64,000 nucleotides of DNA, from positions 1 to 64,000 of the forward strand of contig WTXI01000102.1 of NCBI GenBank assembly GCA_022376515.1, in the 5' to 3' direction. The stretch is from Lactifluus volemus. Taxonomy: Eukaryota > Basidiomycota > Agaricomycetes > Russulales > Russulaceae. Shown piece after piece: positions 45,715-58,747 of the stretch (position 1 is its first letter; each line of letters begins with the position of its first letter). The notes below the pieces were generated by a model. The model had not been told where the DNA came from. It did not search any database and saw nothing but the letters and a program-made list of their open reading frames with translations. The position numbers and the translations under genes are program-made.

Positions 45715-46364
45715 CCCAGCTCTCCCCCACTCTTACATTTCCTTAAAAGGAAGCTATGACAAATCTTATGCACTTACCATGTGTTGTTTATTGATCTTGT
45801 TGGCACAATGTTGGTTTTTGTGCCTCATCTTTTTCTGAAATATGGTGTGTGACATTGTGTGACTGATCTGGAAGTATTAGACTTGCATCCAATAGCATAT
45901 CACACTGCTCATTTTGGCATCTCAATGCCCATAAAATTCATGTATAAATAACTGGGGTTTTCCCCAAAAAACAATATAATCATCTACCACATCATCCTAT
46001 TCAGTTGCATGACCAGGATCAAATCCGTATAGGAGGGGTGATCTGGTAGGGGGGAGGGTTAGTGATACCGGCCTCATCTCCTGAAAACCCTGAGATCACA
46101 TGTGTGAAATGGGGCAGTTGCTGGTGTGAGTGGGGGAGGCAAAGGACGGTTACACCCCCACATCCATGACTCGTCTTATGCAAAAAAAAATGAAATACAT
46201 TAACAAGAGGTAGAGGTCCGCCATCCCTTAGGCTTCCAGTGCCCCGGCCACAACCTGCGGTTCAATTGGTCCCCGTTTAAAGAAAACCAACAATGGAAAT
46301 GACTTGAACTAGGACCGCGAAAACAACTCAAACTAACCACTCCCATCATCTAGCATGCGTGGCG

Positions 46365-46730
46365 GAAAGGCAAAATTATGTCCATTTCGAACGGGTATCG
46401 GTCTACGCATCTCTGTGGGACGAACCTGGGGGGCGTGTGATCACCACGCACGGAATACATGGTGAAAGAAGATATCGGTACCCTCACGGATCGAGCTCGA
46501 GAATGTGTCAGAACCTGCACTAGAACGGTATTAGGTCAGATAGAACTCACATCGCTTCTCTTGGGTTTGATTCAAAGGAACGGCGAGAGCGAGGACTGCG
46601 AAAGAGAGAGCCACAAAAGTTCTGATGAACATCGCAATTGTTAAGTTGGTCACTCGAGTAGAGGAAATGATACTTTGGAGCGAAATCGAGTGGATGGCAC
46701 AGCTGTGAAGTAGCGTAGCCGTTGGTTATA
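46365..46730 (+). repeat. Direct repeat, first copy (about 370 bp)
   Basis: Shares blocks such as TCCATTTCGAACG, GATTCAA, TTGTTAAGTTGGTCACT and GAAATCGAGTGG with 47690-48080 in the same order. Identity is moderate, so the duplication is old. Confidence 0.7.
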
Positions 46731-47689
46731 TCATAACTACCGAGCGCTAAAATTCTGCGCGATCCCGATTCCCGATTCAATCATCAGGTCTGTCCATTTC
46801 GTAGAAACGCACCTTGCCACGACCGATGCCTTTGCCCATGAACGAGCCACAGACCTTTCTCAAATTAGTATCGTCCGCATGTGGCTCTTTACAATGACGG
46901 GTTTGGCTTAGGAAATGTTTTCGACATCCATCTCATGCTGAAGGCGTGAGAACAAAAACTTGAATTCCAAGCTGACCAGTGGTCCAGTGCTGACTGGTGC
47001 TGTAATGCAACTTACTCTAGCCAATGTGGCCGAGATTTGCAGTTTCAGTCTATGTGACACGGATTCTGAAGCATCAAGCTCATACCTTGATTGGGCGTAC
47101 ATTAAGCACTGAAGGTATGCTCAGCTCCACAAAAAATTGAAGGTCTAGCTTGAATAGTAATGCAATCACCCAACTTCAAGTTAGCCAACACCCCAACTTC
47201 CGAGCACATTGACCTCATACAGTGTCACGGTAGCAGCATCGTCTGAGTGGCGATCAAATTAGTCTGACCAGCATCATCTGATGTCCCCGTAAAGGAGCCT
47301 GAGCTTGTTCTGTGTAATAGCATGCCACTCAGAGAATCGGTGACTCGGGGTTTGAGGTTATAGTAGTGGAGGCACCGATCGGGACAATCTTAACCTCGTG
47401 GCACTGGTAGCACCGGCCAACACCGGACCGGTCACCACAAACCGCGATTCGACATATTCAACTCACGCCATTTGTCCTCGTACAAAGGATATATTCAATA
47501 CGTTTGGGGTGGGACTCGGATAAAGGACAGTTCCCGTTTATCCCCGGAGTTACAAGAAAAAAATAAAGACTTTTATTAATAACTAGTAGGACAACGAAAA
47601 CAATTCCGACCAATCATCCCCAACATCCGAGTCCGAGTCTGAGACGTGACGTCCCAGACTCGGTGTGGAGCACTGAGCCACAGTGTGGT

Positions 47690-48080
47690 TGTGAAAGGCA
47701 AATTAGTATCCATTTCGAACGTATATTGGTGTGCGCTTCTCCGTGAGTTGAACCTAGGGAACGTTGGATCAACGAAATAGTATATGGTGACAGAAGACAT
47801 TGGTACCTTCATAAATCGAGCTTAATGCCATCTAGACGGTAAGCGGTAATCCACTTCTAAAATACCGTCTAGAATTGCTGCGGTGAATTAACTATTAGGT
47901 CAAATAGAACGCACTTCGCTTCTTTTGGGGTTGATTCAAGGGGGCTGCGAGAGCCAGGGGCTGCGAAAGCGTGAGCCACGTGAGGATCATAGTTGTTAAG
48001 TTGGTCACTTGAATGATACTCTGGAGAGAAATCGAGTGGGTGTCCCAACTGTGAAGCGTCGTCGTCGTTGGTTTATACGC
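47690..48080 (+). repeat. Direct repeat, second copy (about 390 bp)
   Basis: Second copy of the repeat at 46365. It contains an extra 46-bp hairpin-like insertion (47831-47876) with arms TCTAGACGGTA and TACCGTCTAGA, possibly a tiny foldback element. Confidence 0.7.
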
Positions 48081-48403
48081 CCAACTTCCGCATGCGACCG
48101 CTAAAGTTCAGCGCGATCATGGGGATTAGGGACAGCAGGGGCAGGATGACAGCATGGGAAGCGTAGCGGTATAGACATTTGTCTGAAGGGAGACTTGACA
48201 TGAGTCTGAGTCAATTGTACAGCAGATCGTCTTCTATGCGTATGTCTATGTCTGTCCCGGAAGAAAATAAAAACGGAAGAATCAGTGTATCAGTATCCAT
48301 TCCTTCTAAACTAACATTCGTCCATGCGCTTAATATGTATAATTTTTTGGTGCGTGATGCGTGCAAAGTGGATGACAGTTTATCCTCTTGAAGGAGAATC
48401 ATT

Positions 48404-50187
48404 TTACCAGAAGCGTGTCTTGTTCCAGTCCATGCCCTGGGCAGCGCGCAGCATGACCACATTAGATGTCAAGCTCGAGAACTGAAAACGACGATCAAAA
48501 CATTATCAATACCGATGACAACAACTACGCACCCCATTACCGAGGAAGACCTCCGACCGCTGAGCAATGGCCATGTCCACCACCTGAAAATTGTGCCGCT
48601 GCTCGCGCGCCAGCCGCAAGTCTCGGCTGGTCCCTATATGCTCCCATTCGTCCATGCCCTGTCTCTGCGCATCCTCTTGAAGGACGTGCTTCAGCTCTTG
48701 AAGCCACTCAGGCCGACCATTCGTCAGCACGTACGCCCGTCTGAGCGTCGTCATGGGCAAGAGCGAGGCACGCACATCGCGCACACATGAGACGATCTGA
48801 TCTATCTCGGGAAAGCAACGCGCACGGTACCGTGCGAGCTCTTCGGGAGGTGCATTGCCCCGACTGTGCGCGGCCGGAGGAACCGGTCCGGTAATCTGGG
48901 GAACTCGTTGAAGCCCGGTATCTTTACAATGCTCGCGGTAGTCTCCACGTCGGATGTGTAATGCGAGTAAACCTGAGAGGGGTGTAGGAGCAGAAGATGG
49001 GGCAAATTCAGACGGAGTGGCGTTGGAAAGCGCGGGGTGGATAATACGCGTTTGCGGCAAGCGCAGCCGTTACGAGCGGTGACCAGGAAATGTGTGTCGG
49101 ATTGGGGATGTGACGAGAGAAGGCCATATGTCAAGTAACCGTTTTGAAGTCCCGATTAACCTTTCCGATCCGATCAGTTTACGAGAGGGGGGTAGCGAGG
49201 AGAGATCCACACCATAAATCAAAGATCTGCCCTGATGCTCTTTGATCTCAACACAGCGATCCTCAATCTTCTCTAGTTTGTCAATCCATACCTGTAGTGT
49301 CGTTGCAGCAGAAGGTTCTGATAGCCCGCCATTGATTTCTGTAGAGTCGATTATAGTGCGGTTAGGGCATACTTCATAGAAGAACTCGGGAACGACCACA
49401 GGTGGCGCGTCCACGGATGGTGGAAAGGGATCTCCGGCGACCCGGCCTGAGATCGGGAGTGAAAATGCAGTGCGAGTAATATAGATGGGAAAAGAGACGT
49501 ACCAGAGAGCAGCGCGGTTAAGGGCACGCGCAAGAATCGGCTTGCCATTGTAATTGGAGACGTCTTGTCCCAAGTATAGTCCTCAAATACGTATATACCC
49601 GAGGGGAAGAACAAACGAAGTTGTGTGAGTACACGCGCACAGACGGATATGCGTCCGGCCGGGAGAGGGCGACACGAATATGAGAGTGAAAGGAAGCATA
49701 CATCCTTTTAGCAAGCTAGGCAAGGTGTGCATTCAACACCATCTCCTGCATCGCATTCCCCCATCCTAGACCTTTGAATCGTTCAATTCAATCGCGTGAC
49801 CAACTTGAAACAGAAGGACTGCGGAAACGCACCCCAGACGTGGTTTGAAAAGCGTATGTACTGACCCTCCCTGCCTTGTGGATATGACAGATCGGGATCA
49901 TGCCGAAGCAAGCTTTTCTCCTTATCGTGCCATTCGAAGATGTGTGGAGGGTTCTGGCCACTTTCTGGCTTGGGGAGATCCTTCAAGAAGACAAGTAGTT
50001 CATCCTGACTCGTGCTATCGGGATGGAATAAGAGAGCTGTTGTCTCAAGGATGACCATGTCAAAGAGAGAGCTTCGGAAACGACGGGGAATGAAAGGGTG
50101 GGGACGAGAGAAAGAGAAAGAGGAATCATGTGGCTTCTCGAGGGCGACTGGACCAGGAATGCTCTGTGTTACAGACCGGAGTAACAC
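48404..50187 (-). pseudogene. O-fucosyltransferase-like relic, A form (copy 4)
   Basis: Closely related to the relic at 30296-32086 with the same exon plan (50187-49833, 49771-49702, and so on to TAA at 48404). It is broken in more places: the acceptor before YVFEDYTWDK reads GGGTAT instead of GGGTAG, 11 bases are missing after WDKTS, and the EHCKD-TG deletion is shared with copy 2. The last two exons are readable: DMAIAQRSEVFLGNG, a GT-AG intron, then SSLTSNVVMLRAAQGMDW, the typical end of this family. Head-to-head with NLR4. Confidence 0.75.
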
Positions 50188-51616
50188 CGAAAGAGCTCGA
50201 ACCTGGCAAAAGTCGAGTTAGTTGTGAGGACTCGGAAATTTTATATCACCGTGCTGCAATTAGTGGTAGAACTTCCCGATCGAGCAGAAACCCAACATGG
50301 GACGAGGCAGCAGTCATCCTATATCTGGAGTCACAAACGCACTGCGGTCAACGTTGGCACCAATTTGTCGATCATTGGTTAACATCCTATAGATGAGAAC
50401 TTTTTTGGGATACAGTTATCGCAGCGACCGACTTAGATCGCGGGCGTCGCTCTGTGTCATCAAGCGCGTCGACGTGAAGGCCTGGGTAGCTTCGGCAAGT
50501 TCCGGTTTATACTCTCACACCTCCCACACCTGACCGGACTAACTTAGCAATGCTTGTAACAAAAAAAAGGTCCTTTTCCCATAGATTTCATTCAGCACTA
50601 TCACTCGGAGTTGTACCCGTTGCTTCATTCACTGTCCTCTGTAATCACAAAGCACATTCAATATATCTACCGTCAGGATGTGTTACACAACGCATCGTGT
50701 GCATCGTGCTCTGAGTGGATGCATGTCAGACACGATCCACTTCAGAGTGGAGAACACGGAACCCCTCCTTGAGAGGAGAGAGACGGAGGATGGGTGGGTA
50801 CCATGGGGTGTCATGTGGGAGGAAATCATCATAGCCACCAAAAGAGGGCAAACGAGAGCCGGGCATGACTGTGGCAAAGTCCCATCAAGGGAATGCGAAA
50901 CTAATTGTCATGGACTGACCCCGAAGCCAAGATGGGATGGAAAAAAATAACTAAGCAGGAAGTGGGGGAAGGAAGTTGACCCTACTTGCAGCTGAGTGGC
51001 CGTAGCAGCTGTGGTAGCGAGGCGCGCGATGAAGCGGGGTCAAAGGTGGATACTAGTTGTGGCTCCAACTCGACCCTAGAGTCACCGCAGCTCACTAAAG
51101 AGGAACAGGGTGGTTCTGAAACGCGCCAGACAAATAATAATGGCAGCAAGTACAACGGTACCGGGTGGTGATGAAGAAAAATGAGGATTAGCGATGTACT
51201 GAGCCAGGACCGCACGTCCAACAGTCTTCTCAATCTACAATTCACAAATATCCTTCTCCAACTAGATCAGTTACGGCTGAACGGGGAGAAAACATATAGG
51301 GGAGGACACACCAGATATCGATTACCTGTACACGATTCGCAATGCAGTGATCCATTCACTGAACCCGCCAATCCACACCTGTGATATCATGGAAAAATAT
51401 GAGAACAGCGTGCACTCGATATCTTGGTGATCAACGGTAGTGAGATGAGGACATATAAGGATCGGGATATGATTATAGGCGGTGCATCCATGTCAGCGGA
51501 GTGGCGTTTGTAGGGTGTAGCAAACAGGACCCCCGGGAAGTGCATTGTAGTGTCAGGGGTACTTATCCTAGGATCGCCATCGGTAGCCCTCCCGTTTTCT
51601 ACACACCACTACCGCC
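50188..51616 (+). promoter_or_regulatory. Shared divergent 5' region of A-form relic and NLR4
   Basis: No gene supported. Close copy of 32087-33529, with the conserved block at about 50925-51095 and the GGACCCCCGGGAAGTGCATT segment near 51528. Confidence 0.5.
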
Positions 51617-54600
51617 ATGCCTCACTCTCCCTCTGCGACTAACTCAAATCCACGCTTTCAGTCTATCATCAATCAAGCTCTCCAAGAATACAAAAATACC
51701 ACCGGGAAAGACCTTCCATCTCATCCACTATTTCGCGATCTTACCGCCTGCGACTCTGCCGGTGCTATCCTTGGAGTCCTACAAAGGCAACTTCCTGGGT
51801 ATGATGCACCCGGGGGTAGCCAAGAATCATCCAAGTGGCCATGGCTTGGCACGACAGTAGATGTACTGAGCCAGGTTTTACAGACCATTGGCTCTGGGGT
51901 TAGTATAGTAAGTCCTTGAAGTTCCGCACATAGGCTCCAATCACTGCTCTGACTAGTGGTATAGGTGTATCCTCCTGCGGGGGTGGTGTTTTCTGCCATT
52001 TGCATACTCCTCTCCGTAAGTGTCTCGCTTCATCGTTTTGTGTGGGCTGATGTAACGCCATGCTTTTTAGGTGGCCAAGGCATTCGGCGCTAGTCACAGC
52101 TCTACTCTAGGCTCACTCTCTGAGCTCTTTGGGCACATCGTCAAGTTCCTCAGGCGCCTTGACACTTATATGAAGGTTCCGCCGATCCCGGAAATACAGG
52201 AAGTGATTGTCAAGGTCATGGCTGAAGTCCTTTCCGTCCTAGCTGTCGCAACAAAGGTGATCGAGCAGCGACCGATACGTAAGTTTATCACTAATGATGA
52301 ACAACTGGGGTTGACTGAAGCATGTATAGAAACGTTTTTCAGCAAGCTTGTGGGATATACTGATATTGACGACGCGCTGGATCGCTTAGACAAAGCGACG
52401 CGAGAGGAAGCTCTCACGGTGGCTGTACAAGCTCTGGATGCGGCACATCGGGTGAACGATAAAGTCATAGGCATCGCTGACGAGGTAAAGGGCATCGACA
52501 GCAAAATGAGTGGCAGGGTCAAGGGCATCGAGAGCAGGGTTCACTGCATTGAAGGGAAAATGAAATCATTTCGTGATGTCCTGGACAGTGCGTATCTCGT
52601 CTCACCAGTCTTCGATACAATCTTAATGTGGCATGCAATCGGAAAAGGCCCTGGCAACTTTGACCGTACGCGATCTCGTCATAACTCCATCACGTGCTCC
52701 ACACGCTTAAACACTTTCCAGGAAACAAGTTGCGGTCAGCCCTTAGAGAATGGCTATCCCCCCCAGATCCTTCTGTAAACTACAGAAATGCGCTTGAATC
52801 GTACCACAACGGAACTGCGACGTGGTTCACTCAAGGTGACACATTTGCAGATTGGCAAAAGTCTGGCTCTCTCTTGTGGATATATGGGAAGCGTACGCTC
52901 TCTTGCCCTTTCACCTTCGCTGCTTGCTGACCTTCGGTTGAATAGCTGGCTCTGGAAAGAGTATTCTGACGTATGTTTCTCTTCAATCTCCTGAATTCAG
53001 TAACTTATGTTTCCTAGTTCGGCGGTCATTCGAAGTATCGACGGCCCCTTCGATGCTGGCTCAGCATATCTAGCGTTTTTCTTTTTCGACTTTAAGGACA
53101 CAGACAAGCAAGGTGTATATGGCCTACTTTCGTCGTTCCTTGTCCAACTCTCCGATCAATCCGATTCATATTGCGACAAGCTTCTCGCCTTATATTCGTC
53201 ACACCGTCGCGGCTCCGAGTCACCCAAGCCGGGATATGATGCCCTTTGGGAATGCCTCAAAGACATGCTCTTTTCAGCTGGACAAGTCCCAGTTTATCTT
53301 GTTGTCGACGCCCTTGATGAATGTCCCGATAATTATGGGATACCATCCCCGCGTGGAAAGGTCCTCGAGCTCGTGGAAGGTCTCGTCAAGTTGCACCTTC
53401 CAAATTTGCGGCTGTTTGCCACCAGTCGCCCCGGGAGCGACATCCGAGCCGTTCTCGATCCCCTCACTTGTACTCCTTTATCCCTTCACGACCAAGAGGG
53501 ACAGAAGAGAGACATAGTTAATTATATCAACCATGTTGTTAACTCGGAGGCCAAGATAAAGCGATGGCGAGAGGAAGACAAGAGGGAGGTTATAACGACG
53601 CTCTCAGACAGGGCTGATGGGATGTGAGGACATCACTGTCTATTTGTTATACTCCCTCATGTTTTTGTGCAGGTTTCGCTGGGTGTATTGCCAGCTTGAG
53701 CGGCTACGTCGCTGCATTGTGTCAAGTGTGCGGGGCATCCTTCAAGAATTGCCCGAATCCCTTGATGAGACATATGCGCGGATACTCCGAGAAATTGCGA
53801 AAGAGAATCGAGAACACGCATATCGTCTTTTGCAATGTCTCACGGTCGCTAGTCGCCCTCTTCGTACTGAGGAACTCGCAGAAGTGATTGCGATAGAATT
53901 CACCACGCAAGGGACTCCGACCCTCAATGGTGATTTGCGCTGGGAGAATGAAGAAGAAGCCATTCTATTGGCATGCTCCAGCCTAGTCGCAGTCATTGAT
54001 GACGAAGGTTCTCGGGTTGTTCAATTTTCGCATTTCTCGGTCAAGGAGTTCCTCACGTCGGACCGGCTTGCCGGCTTAGAAGATGCTTCGTATTATTATG
54101 TTGAACCGGAACCTGCGCACATAGTGATGGCGCAAGCTTGCCTCGCTGTCTTGCTTCGGTTGAAGCCCTACACGAATGAGAACATCAAGAGCTTTCCTCT
54201 AGCCGATTATGCTACAGCACATTTTGGCAACCATGCGGAGTTCGGGGATGTGATATCACACATACGAGATGGGCTCGACACTCTGCTTGACTCCAAGAAA
54301 CCACACATTGCTGCGTGGTGCAAGGATGACATTCCTATCTGTTACCCACGCACGCCCCCTTTATATTTCGTCGCGCTTTGCGGATTCCTTGGCATGACCA
54401 GGCACCTTATTTCGAGACGTCCACAATATGTAAACGTCTCCCTTAACGGCAACACACCATTGCATGCAGCGGTGGTTCAGGGGCACATCGAGGTCTCAAG
54501 GTTACTACTTCAGTCAAGCTGCCAATGTCTACATCCGATCAGTCTTCGGACGCCGCTTCATTTGGCATCACAACATGGACGCCTCGATATTGTGCAGCTG

Positions 54601-56586
54601 ATACTTGATGAGCACGACCGTAGGGGAATACGTACAACCTCAGTACGTCCTATGGCAAAACATCGATGGTTCAGGTCACCCGTACGCACCCCGGATGTCC
54701 ATGTCTGCAATTACGACAATGGTTTGACACCACTACACCTCGCTTGCGGGAGTGGACACCACGCCATTGCGCAGTTACTGCTAGATCGAAATGCAGATGT
54801 AGACGCACTGGACGAGTCATCCTCAACTCCTCTGCATCAGGCGTTAGACCATATGCGGTCTAGCGACACCCGGATCGAATCGTTCAAGGCGGTCGTTGCG
54901 GTGCTTGTCAAATCCAACGCCAACGTTAACGTTAAGAACAATAAAGGCGAGACACCACTACACCTCGCGTGTCATGTTGGGGACAAGGACGTCGTGCAGT
55001 TATTATTGGGTCGACATGCGGATACGGCAGTGCAGGATAATTCCCACTCAACACCTCTGCTTCTAGTATTAGAGCAGCGGAAACGTGGGAGAATCGGGAC
55101 GCCCGAGGCTGTGGCAAAACTGCTCATTGAATCTGGTGCAAATGTTAACGTTCGGAACGATGAAGGCCAGACACCACTACACTTCGCGGCAGAGGGGGGA
55201 TACCATGACATCGTCCGGATATTGCTGGATCTGGGTGTGGATGTGGACGTACAGAATAAATGCCATTCAACTCCTCTACATCTTGCACTACGCTACCAGG
55301 CGTGTTGGAACATGGAAGTGTTCAAGATGTTACTTGAATTTGGTGCAAACTTCAACATACTAGATGATAAAGGCCAGACACCGCTACACCTCGCAGCTCG
55401 CCTTGGCAATCGTGACGTCATATCATCATTACTGGACCGAGGTGCGGAATTGGGTGCACAGGATAACAACCATTCAACTCCGCTGCATCTCGCGTCATCC
55501 CAAAAGGATGTGGGGTCTGTAGAGCTGTTGCTCGAATGTGGCGCAAGTGTCGACGCGCGCAACAAGCAGGGGCAGACCTCACTCCACATCGCATCTGGGC
55601 AGGGAAATCTCGATGTCACGCAGCTATTACTGGATCAAGGCGCTGTACCGGACATGCGTGATAACAGCTACTCCACTCCATTACATGAGGCGTCATCTCG
55701 TGGAGATGTCGATCTCGTGAATCTGTTACTCAAATATGGCGCAAGTGTCGACGCACGAAACAATGAGGACAAGACAGCACTACACGCTGCATCCAAGTGC
55801 GGAAACCTCGAGATGATGCGAGCATTGCTGAATCATGGTGCAGAAGTCGACGCACAAGATAGGCATCTCCTCACTCCGCTGCACTTGGCGTCGTGCCAGA
55901 AGAAGGTCGAAGCTGTGGGGTTGTTGATTGAATGTGGTGCAAATGTCCATGCACGGAGCGACGAGGGGATGACAGCACTACACTTTGCGTGTAATTGCCG
56001 GAACCTCGAGACTATGCCATTACTCCTGGACCAGAATGCGGAAGTCGGCGATGATGCACTGAGTAGTCGCGACTCCTCTCTTCTCAACCTGGCGTCATCA
56101 GATGATGAGGTCGAGGCTGTAAAGCTGTTACTCAAATCTGGTGCAAACGTCCATGCACGGACCCATGAGGGGAGGACAGCATTACACTTTGCATCGATGC
56201 ATGGAACCCTCACGACCATGGAATACTTACTGAGCCAAAATGCAGAAGTCGATGCACAGGATAACTCCCACTTCACTTCACTCCACTCGGTGTCATCCCG
56301 ACATGCGGCTAATGCTATAGAGCTGTTGATCAAATATGGCGCAAACATCCATGCACGGAGCAACCAGGGGGAGACAGCCTTACACTTTGCATCAAAGTGT
56401 AGATATATCGATACTGCCAGTGTGCTGTATCTATTGGACAAAGGCGCAAACGTGGATGCGCAGGATAACAACCTCTTGACTCCACTGGACCTGGCGTCAT
56501 CCAGGTTGGATAAGGGCCTTAAAACACTGCTGATTAAATATTGCACAAATCCTCATTTGCGAAACGAGGGAGAGATGCCATCCTAG
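51617..56586 (+). CDS. NLR4: Goodbye-NACHT-ankyrin receptor, 7 exons, 1524 aa
   Basis: Exons 51617-51907, 51965-52015, 52071-52587, 52722-52892, 52946-52970, 53018-53623, 53673-56586, all in phase. Domains as in NLR1: Goodbye-type N-terminus (residues 1-285), P-loop GKPGSGKS in the 25-nt exon, Walker B VYLVVDALDEC, LRLFATSRPG, then the GMFRWVYCQL segment and more than 20 ankyrin repeats. It has about 340 residues fewer than NLR1, mainly because the 75-aa super-repeat is present fewer times. The stop (TAG at 56584) arises in the EGEMPS segment; in NLR1 the aligned codons continue for about 50 residues with a basic tail, so the last part is lost. The body is intact and could be functional. Confidence 0.87.
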
Positions 56587-57066
56587 GTTTCGTCTACGAC
56601 AGACCATGTGGGGGCCAACCCGTTGCCGTCGAACCATATAGATCCCACACCGAAAAGATTTTGTACCTGAGTCCGTAGGATATTTTCGAAGCCTCGTATG
56701 CGTTCTATTTGATCTTCGTCAGTAGTTATTCTCATTTAATTTTTTTTTTCAGGTTAGCATTTGTTGCGGAACGTACCCATATCGTGATCCCTTTGTCTCC
56801 ACTGAATAACAATGTGAGTGGAGTGCAATCACCGATATTAGGAGGGACGATAAACTAATTGAAATTTGTTCACCACGCTTTCGGCTTACGCAGTCACCCG
56901 ATCAAATGCAATAGATGCCCACTAACGTGCGAAGATAGAGAGCAAGTGCGAAGTTACAAAAATGATGGCTGGCTATATGCGTGTGTGTTAGGTTTGTACT
57001 TTATTTTGAGGAGAAAAATACAAGAAAGGGGGAAGTTAGTTGCCACCAGCAGTCCGAGTCAGAGTA
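56587..57066 (+). other. 3' flank of NLR4
   Basis: Begins with the untranslated remainder of the ancestral NLR tail (to about 56715), then unit flank as after NLR2. No gene. Confidence 0.5.
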
Positions 57067-57489
57067 TCATAACATTGTAGGTATGCGATGCACATTGCAC
57101 GTTGTCCATGTGGTATATGTCTCAGGTCCGAGTCCATGGACGTTTGCATGGTAATACCCCGCGGGAACTGCTGTTAAACTGTTCTTTGATAATCTGTGCG
57201 CACAACTCGCAGGGATAATCACATGCTGTGCATTCGAGGGAACCACCACCTTGTGCCAATCGATACCGCACGCAACGCACAGCATCACCACATTAGACGT
57301 CATGGCTGAAAACTGAAAAACTCCGTGGATCAAAAAATAACACCCTTAACACCTTGGTGATGATCACCGAGTCGACGCACCCCATTACTGACAAAGATCT
57401 CCGACCACTGCGCAATGGCCATGTCCACTGCCTGCGAGTTGTGCCTCTGCTCACGTGTCAGCCGCAAGTCCCGGCTCGTCCCTGTATGT

Positions 57490-58280
57490 TAGTGTTGCAG
57501 GAAAAACCCCCCGGGCCGGTAAGTTACCGGTAAGTTACCTCAGGGTCCCAAAGGGGGGGGTAACTTACCGGTAAGTTACGGTAACTTTGATCCACGTGAT
57601 GTTTTCACGTGACCATTCTGAGCGCAAACTGTGAAGCTCCGCTTTTTTTTTTGCTCACACTTGAGCTGATCCCTGCAAGACACATCAATCTAACAAAAGG
57701 ATGTATTTTCCAACTATGTGACAATACAAAAGTTCCATAATGGAAGAGGGATAAAGGCAAGCACACAAGTTGACGGTGGGTGACAGGGCTGAGGCAAGAC
57801 TATGGTTTAAGATATGCATGGGAGACTAATGTAATTAGCTTGGATGGCTTAATGGTAAAACTTGCAGAGAGCCCTATTTTTGTGTGGACTGGTCGAGAGT
57901 TCGAATCCCGCATCGTGTAATTGTCAGATGCCAGCTGAGTTGATTAGCAAATTTGAGAAACTTTTACCAGAATTAATTAATTGACTGAATATTTTTTAAG
58001 AGTGTTTTTAAATTTAAATCTGCATTTATATCCCGCAACAAGTACTATGACAAAGACGCGGTCCATATTTTTTAAGGGTGGTGGGCTAAATGGGGGTAGC
58101 TCTGGCCCGGACCGGCCCCGGACAATCTATCAACGATGATTTATATATTCACGTGACACACGTGACTTGGGTAAGTTACCATCAATTCTCAAGGGGGGGG
58201 TAACTTACCGGTAAGTTACCTGTTAATTACCGGTGAAAAACCATTTCGGGGAAAAACCCCCAGTTTTTCCCGCAACACTA
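57490..58280. mobile_element. Short hAT-like element, 791 bp, 8-bp TSD
   Basis: Terminal inverted repeats start TAGTGTTGC(A/G)GGAAAAAC at both ends; the flanks carry the duplication CTGTATGT (57482-57489 and 58281-58288), which is single in the uninterrupted relic at 39.4 kb. Subterminal palindromes TAACTTACCGGTAAGTTA and related GGTAAGTTACC repeats are present at both ends (about 57520-57590 and 58190-58245), as expected of transposase-binding sites. No transposase; non-autonomous. It contains the end of another hAT family (57837-58129). Confidence 0.87.
57837..58129 (+). repeat. Remnant of the 26931-28467 hAT family with tRNA-like segment
   Basis: Matches the reverse complement of 26931-27270: a tRNA-like stretch (57837-57923, TGGCTTAATGGT and GAGTTCGAATCCCGC), TTGAGAAACTTTTAC, AATTAATTGACTGA, then GGCCCGGACCGGCCCCGGAC ending in the terminal repeat AATCTA at 58129. 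The other end of this nested copy is not recognisable. Confidence 0.7.
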
Positions 58281-58552
58281 CTGTATGTTCCCATTCGTCC
58301 ATGCCCTGGACCCACGCATCCTCTTGCACTGGCAGGGCATTCTCCAGCTCTTGGAGCTACTCAGGTTGACCGTTCGTCAGCACATACACAGGCGTGAACG
58401 TCGTTGTAGGCAAGAGAAAGGGACGGACATCGCGCACGCGTGTGACGATCTGTTCGATCCCGAAAAAGCAATGCGCACGGTTCCGTGCGAGCTCTTCGGC
58501 CCTGCTGGAGGGAGGAACCGGTCCGGTAATCCGAGGAATTCGTTGATGCCCA

Positions 58553-58747
58553 CTAATTGGCCCTACCTGAATATGACAAGACGTGCTAAGTGAGGCGAGA
58601 GTGAAGGCCGGAACGGAGGCCAACAGCCCCCTGACAGATACAATTACAGGCACGGCGCAGGGTGCCGAAAATGTGACACAAACCCTAAGGGAAAAAGGTT
58701 ATAAAGAGGAGGAGGAAGGGAGGCTGGTGGTGAAGGAAAGGGGAGTG
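58553..58747 (-). other. 3' end of the DIRS-type element
   Basis: About 195 bp after the recombinase stop. No gene; no repeat shared with the other end could be identified by eye. Confidence 0.4.

Larger units (their letters stand above)
45715..48177. other. Non-unit DNA after NLR3; possible LTR and diverged direct repeat
   Basis: This 2.5 kb replaces the 3' end of NLR3 and the unit spacer. No gene is convincing. A TATAAATA box near 45943 followed by a GGGGTTTTCCCC palindrome could belong to a solo LTR or a promoter. A minus-strand frame around 47102-46780 (ending YEMDRPDD-like) looks gene-like but short. Two diverged direct repeats lie at 46365-46730 and 47690-48080. The array unit resumes at GACATTTGTCTGAAGGGAG (48175). 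Confidence 0.5.

Noticed and set aside
46780..47102. A short minus-strand gene ending in YEMDRPDD
   Set aside because: Looks codon-like, but there is no recognisable family, no clear start and a stop between its two halves; kept only as a remark.
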